From NCBI GenBank assembly GCA_009746045.1, contig RPFO01000199.1:294501-358500 (forward strand): a stretch of 64,000 nucleotides of DNA, read 5' to 3'. The notes below the pieces were generated by a model that worked only from the letters and a program-made list of their open reading frames with translations, had not been told where the DNA came from and made no database searches. The translations under genes and the position numbers were made by a program. This DNA is from Mesostigma viride (Eukaryota > Streptophyta > Mesostigmatophyceae > Mesostigmatales > Mesostigmataceae). This document shows, in pieces, positions 54,845 through 64,000 of this stretch. How positions within the stretch are numbered: position 1 is the stretch's first letter; each line of letters begins with the position of its first letter.

Positions 54845-56240
54845 GGGGCAGGGGTGTGCTCCCGCTGCCAGTGAAGATGGTCCCCCCGCTCGACCGCAGC
54901 CGCCTGCGATCCAACCGCAGGCTGCAGCGCGCTCTGCGTGCCAGAGCAAGGCTGCGGTGTCAAGAGCGGGCCACAAGGGGCCTGAACTGGCTGTGGGGCA
55001 GGACCCGGGAACGGTCCGGTGGACCGGCGGTGCAGCAGCAGGCTATTACTGCGAGCCCCTGCACCGTCGCCCAAAGGGCCGCCCTACAAGGGATGGAGGA
55101 TGCTGCCCGCGTCTACAACCGCCGGCTTACCGCCGTAGCGGAGGCGACAGACACGGGGGACGCAGAGCCCGCGCCATACGGGCCGGGCGGTCAATACGAA
55201 ATTATTGACCCGGAGAGGCTGGCACTGCCAAAAGGAGGAGCTGCAGGTAGTGTCAAGCTGCTGGACTGCCTGCCGGAGGCATGGCAGAGGACGTATGAGG
55301 ACATAAACAACATTCTACAAAGATGCGACGCGGAGGCGGGGGCGTGGATGCGGCGGGGCCGGGTGTCTCATGGTTGTGCAAGCGATGCGGCGTACGCACG
55401 ACTGAGCATCAGGCTGGCGGAGACGCGGATGATCGAGTACAGTGAGGAGGCGCCGCCTGTGGTGAACGGCTGTTTTGCCGTCCCCAAGAAAGACCCCGGG
55501 GTTGTGGAGCCCAGCGAACGACGAGCGGTTTATAGGGAATATGGTGCCGTGCAACCGGCGCTTCCTCAAGCCGCCTACCTGTTACCTGCCTAACTTGGGC
55601 GAGGTCGCTGAGCTGAGTGTGGGGGCGCCATGCTATTCGGGCAAGACAGACCTTGACACCTACTATTACCGGTTCGAGGTACCTGAGAGCTGGCGCCCCT
55701 ATTTCTCGCTGCCCCCCGTGTGGTCCGATGAGGTCGGCCAGCTGGGACGACGGCGAAAGTTGTACCCCAGGTTCCGGGTCCTTGTCATGGGCTGGAGCCA
55801 CTCGGTGGTCCTTGCACAGGTTGCCCACCTGCACTGTCTCTACGGGGCGGGAGTGCTCGATGCCAAGAGAGGGCTGTCATATCCCATGCACTTGATGGGG
55901 GTGCGCACAGTGCGCGGGGATGGCATGGACCGGCTGGAGTTGGTGGAGAGCGCGGCCAGTGCAGCGTGGCGGCTGCTGCCGGAGGATCCCCCACATCCCG
56001 CTCAGCTGGTCATGATCGATGATCTGGGGGTCACCCATGGGCGGAGCGCGGAGGAAACCAACGCCGTGCTCACCAAGGCGTGCGAGGAGAGCTACGGTCC
56101 CAAGGGGTTGGTGGTCAACGAGAAGAAGGTGGAGAGAGCTGAGGAGGGGCGCCCGGTGGAAATCTTGGGGATTGAGTTCTGCCAGGACGGGTCCATGCGG
56201 CCGAGCGCGGCCCGGATGGCGGCCTTGGTGCGCGACACGC
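54845..56240 (+). pseudogene. Reverse transcriptase of the younger retrotransposon, frameshifted
   Basis: First frame: basic region, YGPGGQYEIIDPERLALPKG, LPEAWQRTYEDINNIL, then PPVVNGCFAVPKKDPGV, the start of the fingers. At about 55500 one extra base shifts coding to the next frame: SPANDERFIGNMVPCNRRFL, KPPTCYLPNL, TDLDTYYYRFEVPESWRPYF, FRVLVMGWSHSVVLAQVAHL, and the catalytic LVMIDDLG with Asp codons at 56018-56023. It ends in VEILGIEFCQDGSM. After about 56240 some 70 codons present in the older copy (ASYHELASLLGRW onward) are missing and the frame changes again. Two lesions make it inactive. Confidence 0.8.
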
Positions 56241-57818
56241 GAGCTCCAGGCTGCAATGGACTTGGCCCCGCTGGTGCATGCGCAGCGCGACCAGCCCCTG
56301 AGCTGCACCGTGGTGGCCACTGATGCGTCAACCCACGGTTCTGGGGTGGTGTACAGCCGGTGGGAGGCGCCTGCGGTGCGTGGCCTGTCCAACTGTCGGG
56401 AGCGAAAGGGCTGGAAGACGCTCTGTGTGGACTCTGAGACGGCCAGCGTGGAGCGCACAGGGGAGATTGAGCACCGAGCCATGGCAGCGGCGCAGTGGAG
56501 GACCGCTCTTGCCCACCGGTGGCTCGATCCCTCGGCCCACATCAACGAGAAGGAGATTCGTGCGGCTGTGCAAGGGATCGAGTGGGGCCTGCGCTCACAG
56601 GTTCACTGGCAGAAACGTCACGTGCGGCTGGTGGACAATTCGGCAGTTGTCGGTGCGCTCGTCAAAGGGCGTTCGTCGTCCTACCGGCTGAACGCCTGGT
56701 GCCGCCGGGCGATCGCGCTAGGGCTGGCCAGCAACACCCGCTACGACTGGGTGTATGTGAGGTCGGAGCGCAACCCGGCCGACGCGCCCAGTCGTGGTCG
56801 ATGGGTGCGCAACCTCACTGCGGATGGTGACGTGGAGAGCAATCCGGGGCCACATGGGCGGCAGGAATTGCTGGAGGCCACTGTGCAGCCCAGCACGCTA
56901 GCTGCATATCACCGAGCGCTGAGGGCGTACGTGGAGTATGGTCAACCCCTCGCTCCCGTGGCCAAGACGGAGGCGGAAGGCGTCTTTTGTGAGTGGCTGG
57001 TCAGTGTGTATGAGGAAGGGGGAAGCCGGACCATGGTTGTGCGCGCATTATGCGGGCTGCAGCTGTACTTCCCCAACGAGATTAAGGGGTGGTACGAGGC
57101 GCGTCGCTTGCTGGCCGGCTGGGCGCGACGATTTCCCGTGCAGAGCCCTCACCCCGTCCCGTGGCAGCTACTGTACCTCGTGGCAAACATTCTTCGTGCA
57201 CAAGGCTCGATATTAGCTGCCTGCTGCTGCATCATTGTTTTTCAGCAATACTTGCGCATCGGAGAAGCGTTCAAGCTTCGCGTGGGGGACGTGGCTCTGC
57301 GCGGGGACTTCAGCCTGGGGCCCAGTAACCAGGGTGCGCTGCTGCTACGCGACCCCAAGACAGCCAAGGGCCAGGCCCAGGCAGTGGTGGTTGTTGAGCC
57401 CCTTTCACTCACGTTGCTTGGCGCCCTGTGTGCTGGGCGGGCGCACGAGGAGCTGCTCTTTGGCGCACTCAGCTACAGCCGTTTCTTGCGGCGGTGGCAC
57501 GCCGCCTGGGACCTCCTTGGCTTGCGGGGGATGTTTTCACCCTACAGCATGCGCCACGGGGGGGCCACCCATGACTACCTGCGCGGGGTACCAATCGCGG
57601 ACATCCAAAAGCGTGGCCGGTGGCGCCAGTTTTCGTCCGTGGACCATTACGTGGGGCTCCACCGCGCCCTGCAGGTGCGGGTGCCCCAGGTGGTGTGGGA
57701 CCTCGCGGGCAGACTGCCCCCCGTGACTGGCGTCGTCACTTTGGGCCGTAGATTTCGGCAAAACTTCGGTGAGGCGCACTCTAGCGGACACGCTAGGGCT
57801 TCACCAGCTGGAGGGTAA
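56241..57818 (+). CDS. RNase H - 2A - tyrosine recombinase polyprotein segment (younger copy)
   Basis: The frame runs from the deletion point at about 56241 (LQAAMDLAPLVHAQRDQ) to the stop at 57816-57818. RNase H motifs: VVATDASTHGSG, NEKEIRAAVQGIEWGL, RLVDNSAVVGAL, ERNPADAPSR. DVESNPGP is at 56829-56852. Recombinase motifs: LRIGEAFKLRVGDV, LLLRDPKTAKG, PYSMRHGGAT, KRGRWRQF and SVDHYVGLH with the catalytic Tyr. All catalytic residues match the older copy. A longer open frame from ATG 56019 overlaps the reverse transcriptase out of phase and is not the real start. The C terminus is longer than in the older copy. Confidence 0.85.
   Translation, partial: ELQAAMDLAPLVHAQRDQPLSCTVVATDASTHGSGVVYSRWEAPAVRGLSNCRERKGWKTLCVDSETASVERTGEIEHRAMAAAQWRTALAHRWLDPSAHINEKEIRAAVQGIEWGLRSQVHWQKRHVRLVDNSAVVGALVKGRSSSYRLNAWCRRAIALGLASNTRYDWVYVRSERNPADAPSRGRWVRNLTADGDVESNPGPHGRQELLEATVQPSTLAAYHRALRAYVEYGQPLAPVAKTEAEGVFCEWLVSVYEEGGSRTMVVRALCGLQLYFPNEIKGWYEARRLLAGWARRFPVQSPHPVPWQLLYLVANILRAQGSILAACCCIIVFQQYLRIGEAFKLRVGDVALRGDFSLGPSNQGALLLRDPKTAKGQAQAVVVVEPLSLTLLGALCAGRAHEELLFGALSYSRFLRRWHAAWDLLGLRGMFSPYSMRHGGATHDYLRGVPIADIQKRGRWRQFSSVDHYVGLHRALQVRVPQVVWDLAGRLPPVTGVVTLGRRFRQNFGEAHSSGHARASPAGG
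56829..56852 (+). other. 2A-type ribosome-skipping motif (younger copy)
   Basis: DVESNPGP is conserved exactly between the two copies, although flanking residues differ (GGRQELLES versus HGRQELLEA just after it). Conservation of the motif in a linker suggests selection. Confidence 0.8.
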
Positions 57819-57885
57819 GGATGTGCCCTCCCATGGCTCCTGACGCGGTTTCCAAATGTACGGCCTGCGGCCAGGTTGGAGATGC

Positions 57886-58030
57886 GGGTCAAGTGGAAGC
57901 GGCGGCCAGGGACTGCCAAAAAATATTTTATGTCTCTCTGTCTACTAAGTCCGGTCGGCTTCAACATATAGTGTAATAAACAAGTTCTGGTGCCCTTCAA
58001 CCAGAAGTGGACCTAGGCAATGCACAGTGG
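57886..58030 (+). repeat. Split direct repeat B1
   Basis: 145 bp identical to B2 at 58575-58719 except for about one base. It follows the recombinase gene directly and abuts A2 through the spacer atg. Confidence 0.92.
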
Positions 58031-58033
58031 ATG

Positions 58034-58540
58034 ATTGATCTTACGATCGGGATTCCCTGATTTTGCCTGGGGGAGCGGAGGGATGGAGGTGCGCCGCTAC
58101 CTTGGAGGCGCTACACCGTTGCCCAGTGGTGCAAGTCGACATGCGGGAGCCAAACGGGGTGGCCACGCCCTCTCTGGAGGGTCTGACAGCCTTGGATGGG
58201 CCTCAGATGTAGTTCGAACTAGTTCAAAGTTAGTACAGGTAGTTCAAACTAGTTCAAACGAGTTCAATCTACTTCAACTAGTATCCAGGGACCCTCAAGA
58301 TATGCCAGGTGGTTGCTGAACGGTTCTGGCATGACAGAACATGTGTGACATCATAAAAATGTAGTACAATGTTGAAAAAAGTAGTATCAGGGTCCTAGAT
58401 CTGGTACAGTAGTATTCTGAGGTCATTCTTACATGGAGCGCCGCGCCAGCGGGGCGCCGCACTTGCCTGTGTCACGGATGCAACGTTGATGCGATGTATT
58501 TCAAGGTGGTGATGGCTGCCAAGCCAGCTTATCAGTTTTC
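58034..58540 (+). repeat. Split direct repeat A2
   Basis: 507-bp partner of A1. The start (attgatcttacgatcg) is identical to the element's left end. Confidence 0.92.
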
Positions 58541-58574
58541 CCCACCCACCCACCCTTTTCTGTTTTGTCTTGGG

Positions 58575-58719
58575 GGGTCAAGTGGAAGCGGCGGCCAGGG
58601 ACTGCCAAAAAATATTTTATGTCTCTCTGTCTACTAAGTCCGGTCGGCTTCAACATATAGTGTAATAAACAAGTTCTGGTGCCCTTCAACCAGAAGTGGA
58701 CCTAAGCAATGCACAGTGG
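58575..58719 (+). repeat. Split direct repeat B2 (right end of element)
   Basis: 145-bp partner of B1. A 34-bp C-rich then T-rich spacer (58541-58574) separates it from A2. Confidence 0.92.
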
Positions 58720-58722
58720 AAG

Positions 58723-59437
58723 CAGACTCCTGCGCAGCAGTTGGATCCATACCCAGCGTCCCAGTAGGGAGGCCAACTCATGGTAGCTTGCACGTCCCCG
58801 GGCCAGCACCGCCTCGGTGTCGTGGACCAGGAGGGCCAGTCGCTTCGCCGACGGCCACAAGCTCCCATCTTGGTGAAACTCGATGCCCAGGATCTCAACA
58901 GCTTGACCTTCCCGCGCCCGCTCGACCTTTTTCTCATTCACCACCAGGCCAGCTGGCGCGTAGCACTCGGTGCATGCGCGGTCCAGCAGCGCGTTCGCCT
59001 CCGCTGCGCTGCGCGCGTGTGTGGTGCCCAGGTCGTCAATCATGACCAACTGCGTCGGCCGAGAAGGGTCCTCGGGCAGCAGCTGCCAGTCAAGTTCGGA
59101 GGCCCCCACCAACTCCATCCACTCCCGTCCTCCCTCACGCACTGTGCGCACCCCGAGCTGATGCATCGGGACGCTCACACTCAGCCCGGGGTTCAGCTTC
59201 CCCGGCCCAAACAGGGTCTGCATGTGCGCCACCTGCGCCAGCAGGACCGAGTGAGACCACCCCATCACCAGAACACGGAACCTGGGATAGAGCCGGCGGC
59301 GCTCCCCGGGCTGGCCGACCTCGTCCGACCAGACTGGGGGCAGCGCGAACCACCCCCGCCACTCCGTTGGCACGGAGAAGCGGTAGTAGTACGTCTCCAG
59401 GTCCGTTTTGCTCGAGTAGCTGGCCCTAAGCACACCT
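58723..59437 (-). pseudogene. Reverse transcriptase of the older retrotransposon, truncated
   Basis: The minus-strand frame begins at about 59437 with SYSSKTDLETYYYRFSVPTE, then FRVLVMGWSHSVLLAQVAHM, the catalytic LVMIDDLGTTHARS, GLVVNEKKVERAREG, VEILGIEFHQDGSLWPS, and the connection ASYHELASLLGRWVWIQLL, ending where the younger element is inserted. Everything before the YYYRF segment is lost, so the copy was already truncated or rearranged at its 5' side. Across the insertion it joins in frame to QSTWFHAYRML at 52557, whichever three-base spacer is used. Confidence 0.82.
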
Positions 59438-59529
59438 GGAATTGTACTACATTTTTCAAATTGTACTTCAGTTTTGAAAGTTGCATTTTCATGCATTTAA
59501 AGTTTCAACTAAAGTCTTTGAGGAAAAAA

Positions 59530-60275
59530 AAGTTCGTCGGCGGCCGGCACACCGGCACACCGGCACACCGGCACACCGGCACACCTCAAATTGCATGTAT
59601 GCACACACCTTTGCACATGCAATTGTTATCCATGGGATTTATGTAGGTGGATGGGTCATGCAAGGGTTACCTAGATGCTCATGACACCGTGGCACCGTGG
59701 CATCGTGCCACCGTGCCACCGTGCCACCGTGCCACCTCAAAAGTTGCATATAAACACACATATTTGCACATACAATGGTTATCCATTGGGATTTATCAAG
59801 GGTAATGGGTCATGCAAGGGTTACCTAGACATGCTCATGACACCGTTGCATCGTGGCATCGTGCCACCGTGCCACCGGCACACCGGCACACCGGCACACC
59901 GGCACACCGGCACACCGGCACACCGGCACACCGGCACACCGTTGCACCTCAAATTGCATATAAACACACACCTTTGCACATGCAATTGTTATCCATGGGT
60001 TTTATGTAGGTGGATGGGTCATGCAAGGGTTACCTAGATGCTCATGACGTACACCATGGCACCGTGGCATCGTGCCACCGTGCCACCGTGCCACTGTGCC
60101 ACCTCAAAAGTTGCATATAAACACACATATTTGCACATACAATGGTTATCCATTGGGATTTATCAAGGGTAATGGGTCATGCAAGGGTTACCTAGACATG
60201 CTCATGACACCGTGCCACCGTGCCACCGTGCCACCGTGCCACCGTGCCACCGCGCCACCGTGCCACCGTGCCACC
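59530..60275 (+). repeat. Higher-order satellite with octamer arrays
   Basis: Two related ~105-bp units alternate (type 1 at 59585 and 59950 with cacctttgcacatgcaattgt; type 2 at 59740 and 60108 with catatttgcacatacaatggt), giving a period of ~365 bp. Between units lie short arrays of the octamers ACCGGCAC (59545-59583, 59872-59940) or CACCGTGC (59690-59730, 60060-60100, 60208-60270). The two octamers are related by simple changes. Confidence 0.88.
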
Positions 60276-60473
60276 TCCACAACGGTATGAAAGTGCCAAA
60301 AAATGCCCTTATAAGCCCTACATGGAGCAAATTGAGTCCAAACATGCTAGATATTGGTAGGCAGCATGTCCAGGACACCAGTAGAAGGAATTTGACTTTC
60401 CAGAATTTTCCGACATCGGTTGGTCTATTTTTGGCATGTCTATTTTTAGCAACTTTCCAGATTTTAAGGGGAG

Positions 60474-62365
60474 GGTCCCATGGAATTGTATCAAAACTGA
60501 AGCCCCCTAATAACTACAGAAATGCAACTGACAACCACTGAATGATGTTTGGGGACCATAAACATGATGTTTGGGCATGCATACCACCACTTGTTGGGGG
60601 TACTACCCGCAGCCATACACCGGCTATGAGCTAAAAATAGAAAAAAACGCTGTCCGGGGCACATCTTGCCCAGACCAGTGGGAGAACCAGTTGCATGAAA
60701 AAAGTAATACCCATATAAAAATGTCATGGGACATGGTTTCTACCTAATTGGATCAACAAAATCAGCACATCCCTTTGAGTTATTAATTTTTGGGCCAAAA
60801 ATACGCTTTTTTAGGCGGGGCGCCCCCATACACACTCATAACACATCAATTAGGCCTAAAAAGTAATAGTCGAATTCTGTCATGACCATAGAAGGCACTA
60901 CCAAAGTTTGGTGGCATTCTGAGCTCAGCTGTAGCAGTTATTAATTTTGGCAGTTGGCCACCTGTGCAGACGCTAAGGAAGGCATTAGTGAGTATTAAGG
61001 CACACTAACACTTCCTATGCCATCCAAAAGGCTCCTGACCATGCCCAATTCGACCACAATGTACAAGGAGGTGGCTGGGCACGTCATGTGCCCTTGCCTT
61101 ACCTTGACACGGGCAACCTGTTGCGTGTGTGCACAACAATGAGGCAGGTAGCTCTACATGCCTAGCCGACACTTCTAAAGCATATTCCAGGTTTATGGTG
61201 TGGGCATCATCCCAAAACCAAGCTCAAACACACCCTAGAAAGCCATATCCACTAATTGCCCAACAAGGGTAACAACAGACAGTCCACAGAGAAAGCAGAA
61301 TTGTCATACATGCTGATTGCCAAGGCTTCTCACCATGGTTACCTTGCCTTGCCAGCATATGAATTAGGGCTCTCCCATTTTAGTGGGAGAAAGGCCGACA
61401 AGACAACCATAACCCCTACCTACGTGCAGTTCCACCCATGCAGTATGCCCCTCAGAAAAACCACTGCCACCTTTCTTTCCAGCGCAATTGTTTGGCAAGA
61501 AAGAAACTCAAGCTTGTGAGCCTCTAACCACAATGAAGCCTCTGCTAAGAAAGGCCGCGTCAATATTCACACAAAACTGAGTGCTGTTAGCAATCTCCTT
61601 CCAAGAAACCACTCAGCAAATCCCTGACAACTTGACGATATGCCACGGTCGCGCTTTGACACGTCCCAGCCATGCAACGTACATAAAAACCACTGAAAGG
61701 TGCCAGGAATCTGGCGATGCGCAGCACGGAATGGCATTATACCTGGCGCTAACTGCACGGAAAAAAGCCGAAAACTTGCGTTGATAACCCATCAAGGAAG
61801 CGAAACATTCATAGGGTCACGTTGATCACACGATCGTACCATTACCGGCATTGTCCTTCGCCCAGCGGCGCAAGAAAGAACAACCTTCCATGGAATAATA
61901 AGACGCGCATCCCGCGAGCCTGGAGAGTGTCTTACCGATCATGACGGAAATCTTGCCGAAACCCAGCAAATTTTTTAAATCTTTACCAATAACAATTTAA
62001 ACGCATCCTTGACGCTAGGTAAAGCCCATAAAACCTGACAATCACCGCCGCCAGCGTGCATTCTAATTTATTCCTCTCGACGAAAACATCAGATTGGACC
62101 CCCGTGGCGATGGTCATCAATAAAATCATCGACACTGCAAAAAACGCGAACTCCGCTACGAAGTAGTATCATTTACTCATCGTCTTTAAGATTCGCTCAG
62201 TTTCTCTGCATTCCGCGAGCTATCTTTTTCTACTCTGCCTGAAAGCACGTCGCCATGGCCAGCTCCGGTAGGGGTGCGCGCACCGTGCACCACTTTTTCA
62301 CGGTACGGACGGGTACCGCGAATTTTTCGGCGCCAAAAATATTCGCGCCGGGACCGTCCCCTTAA
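60474..62365 (+). mobile_element. TTAA-3 DNA transposon, single complete copy
   Basis: TTAA at 60474-60477 and 62362-62365. Termini are GGGGAGGGTCCC and GGGACCGTCCCC, inverted with one mismatch. The interior matches, in order, the left copy at 37167-38889 then 40664-41235, including tgggggtactaccc, ctaaaaatagaaaaaaacgct and gccatggccac followed by cgcgcaccgtgcac. It shows what an uninterrupted element looks like (1.9 kb). No transposase. Confidence 0.78.
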
Positions 62366-62392
62366 TATAAACAAATCCTCATAATCGCTTCC

Positions 62393-62872
62393 ATCGCTGG
62401 TGCTTCCATCGCTGGTTCATTATCCCCTACATGTAAAGACCATCGGGCATTCTGGAGTACAATTTGGTGGTGTGCCGGTGTGCCGGTGTGCCGGTGTGCC
62501 GGTGTGCCGGTGTGCCGGTGTGCCGGCCAGTGATTGGCCCGTTGCTGATTTGCTGACATGCAGCCTAATAAAAATTGGCCGCAAATTCGTCCGGTCGCAC
62601 GTGGGCACAAGATTTGCGGCCAATTTTTACTAGGCTGCATATCAGAAAATCAGCAACGGGCCAATCACTGGCCGGCACACCGGCACACCGGCACACCGGC
62701 ACACCGGCACACCGGCACACCGTGCCACCACCAAATTGTACTCCACCGGTGTGCGGCGTGGGACACAACAACAACAACAACAATGGCGGCGTGCCACCAC
62801 CATTAATTTTGTACTCCGTGCCACCACCATTTGGTCTTTACATGTAGGGGATATCGGAAAGCACCAGCGATG
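62393..62872. mobile_element. Foldback element with octamer repeats in its arms
   Basis: Outer arms: ccatcgctggtgctt (62393) and its inverted partner agcaccagcgatgg (ending 62873), then tacatgtaaagacca and its partner. Inner arms: (TGTGCCGG)n at 62470-62525 and (CCGGCACA)n at 62672-62722, then ggccagtgattggcccgttgctgat and its partner, closing on tgcagcctaataaaaattggccgcaaat and its partner at 62562-62640. The octamer is the one in the satellite at 59530-60275. Confidence 0.75.
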
Positions 62873-63103
62873 GAAAAGGACGCAGTAGCCCCACCAGACA
62901 CAATGGATCCCGGCCATGAACCACCGGGGCAAGAGAACCAGACAAAGGATACAGGCCCTGTATCCGTGACAGGTGTAGATGATGAAGAAAGGAAGAAAAT
63001 GCAAGCGGCCGTGTATCACAGGGGCGCAGTGAATGAACTTGAGAGAATACTTGCCTCTGGTGCTTCGGATGATGAAGCCGACCGTGTCACTGGGAAATCT
63101 GAG
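62870..63103 (+). CDS. Possible first exon of a hypothetical protein
   Basis: The ATG at 62870 opens 78 codons of hydrophilic, acidic sequence (MEKDAVAPPDTMDPGHEPPG, DDEERKKMQAAVYHRGAVNE, LERILASGASDDEADRV) that ends at GAG followed by GTAAAT, a plausible donor at 63104. Without splicing it stops three codons later. The helical QAAVYHRGAVNELERIL stretch looks protein-like. I recognise no domain. The start codon lies in the terminal repeat of the foldback element, which weakens the case, and no downstream exon can be assigned before the window ends. Confidence 0.3.
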
Positions 63104-63134
63104 GTAAATTTATGACAGGGGAAATCCGGCTGTT

Positions 63135-63300
63135 ATTTTACTAAAGGTATATTACAATAAGTGCAGTTCTTGGCGTTTGGAATCATGACATTGCTTGTGC
63201 TATTGCTCTTGAATTGCATTTTACCAAAGGAATATTACAATAAGTGCAGTTCTTGGCGTTTGGAATCATGACATTGCTTGTGCTATTGCTCCTGAATTTA
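63135..63300 (+). repeat. 83-bp tandem duplication
   Basis: Two copies of a unit with attacaataagtgcagttc and ggcgtttggaatcatgacat lie 83 bp apart and are nearly identical. Confidence 0.85.
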
Positions 63301-63514
63301 AGTGCCCGCACCCCGCCGGCGCACCCCGGCGAACAAGACAAAGCGCACCGTTACCCCCCTAGGCCCATCGCTGCCGTCGCCGGGCGGCACGTTGGGGAGG
63401 CGGCTCCTTCTCCCTTTTCTGGTGTCTGTTGCATCATTTTGAACCCCTGACCAACGGAGGCATGTTAATGAACGAGTGGATGCATGCATGAATGAACGGA
63501 TGCATGAATGATGG

Positions 63515-63565
63515 GGGAAGGGAGGGAGGGAGGGAGGGAGGGAGGGAGGGAGGGAGGGAGGGAAG
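63515..63565 (+). repeat. (GGGA)n array
   Basis: About a dozen GGGA units, the first of three consecutive tetranucleotide arrays. Confidence 0.95.
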
Positions 63566-63583
63566 GCATGACTGTGTGTGTGC

Positions 63584-63754
<171 letters not shown>

Positions 63755-63760
63755 GTTATA

Positions 63761-63920
63761 TGGGTGGGTGGGTGGGTGGGTGGGTGGGTGGGTGGGTGGG
63801 TGGGTGGGTGGGTGGGTGGGTGGGTGGGTGGGTGGGTGGGTGGGTGGGTGGGTGGGTGGGTGGGTGGGTGGGTGGGTGGGTGGGTGGGTGGGTGGGTGGG
63901 TGGGTGGGTGGGTGGGTGGG
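63761..63920 (+). repeat. (GGGT)n array
   Basis: 40 units without interruption. It begins six bases after the TGCG array ends. Confidence 0.97.
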
Positions 63921-64000
63921 GAAGGTGTGCTTTTTATTATGATGATTAGCTAAGTTACGTGTGTGTTGTTGATGTACATGTTGACGTTGTATCATGGGCG

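Larger units (their letters stand above)
52561..58719 (+). mobile_element. Younger PAT/Kangaroo-like tyrosine-recombinase retrotransposon (6159 bp)
   Basis: Layout is A1 (52561-53072), gag, reverse transcriptase, RNase H, 2A, recombinase, B1 (57886-58030), A2 (58034-58540), B2 (58575-58719). These split direct repeats define PAT/Kangaroo-type DIRS elements. It has no target-site duplication. Three-base spacers at the junctions read ttg (52558-52560), atg (58031-58033, between B1 and A2) and aag (58720-58722), as expected for recombinase crossover. It sits inside the reverse transcriptase/RNase H boundary of an older copy. Coding defects (below) suggest this copy is not autonomous, although its terminal repeats are well preserved. 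Confidence 0.88.

Noticed and set aside
53840-54976. 378-codon minus-strand frame across gag
   Set aside because: It is the antisense shadow of the GC-rich gag and CAG tract (poly-Ala), with no domain.
59540-60275. CRISPR-like alternation of repeats and spacers
   Set aside because: Repeat units are octamers and ~105-bp satellite units with no unique spacers, no cas genes, and the context is eukaryotic.
62362-63019. His-Arg-Thr-Gly-rich frames around the octamer arrays
   Set aside because: They are translations of the octamer repeat in the foldback arms.

Overview
This window looks like nuclear DNA of a eukaryote, most likely a green alga. That is an inference from three things: a GC-rich gene with a GT-AG intron and a TGTAA poly(A)-type motif, a PAT/Kangaroo-type tyrosine-recombinase retrotransposon of the kind known from volvocine algae, and very simple-repeat-rich DNA. 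There are no bacterial operons, and I found no complete tRNA or rRNA gene. Only one well-supported, intact-looking host gene is visible: a two-exon Golgi-type sulfotransferase (11589-13796, +). A second gene of unknown function (21308-24193, -) is broken by an insertion. A possible first exon lies at 62870-63103. Almost everything else is mobile or repetitive DNA.

Layout. 1-6.7 kb is a nest of LINE 3' ends, a TTAA-flanked DNA transposon and an element with long terminal inverted repeats. 6.7-11.6 kb is largely unassignable, with a C-rich low-complexity tract. 11.6-14 kb is the sulfotransferase. 14-17.4 kb is an ORF1-only LINE with a second LINE inserted in its tail. 17.9-20.7 kb holds a TTAA element and a tandem repeat. 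21.3-24.2 kb is the interrupted gene with a 1038-bp nested palindrome in it. 24.36-26.06 kb is a complete TTAA element. 26-28.7 kb holds hAT and other transposase relics and foldbacks. 29.3-31.7 kb is long hexanucleotide arrays. 32.4-35.7 kb is a three-level nest (TTAA element, then LINE-A, then a TTAA element). 36.8-43.7 kb is two tail-to-tail TTAA elements forming a very large inverted repeat. 44.5-48.7 kb is another TTAA-flanked element inside LINE-B. 50.5-59.4 kb is a tyrosine-recombinase retroelement split by a younger copy of its own family. 59.5-64 kb is an octamer-based higher-order satellite, another TTAA element, a foldback and tetranucleotide arrays.

How the parts relate. At least four families of elements sit on TTAA sites (here called TTAA-1 to TTAA-4). 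LINE tails in this genome end in TTAATTAA repeats, which supply such sites. LINE-A, LINE-B and an ORF1-only LINE share a short 3'-terminal hairpin (CTCC or CTCCC stem, CAAC loop), so one reverse transcriptase may serve all three. The retrotransposon copies carry a 2A-type ribosome-skipping motif (DVESNPGP) between RNase H and the tyrosine recombinase, which would release the recombinase as a separate protein.

Limits. Family names and boundaries were read by eye. Similarity is judged qualitatively and no database was searched.
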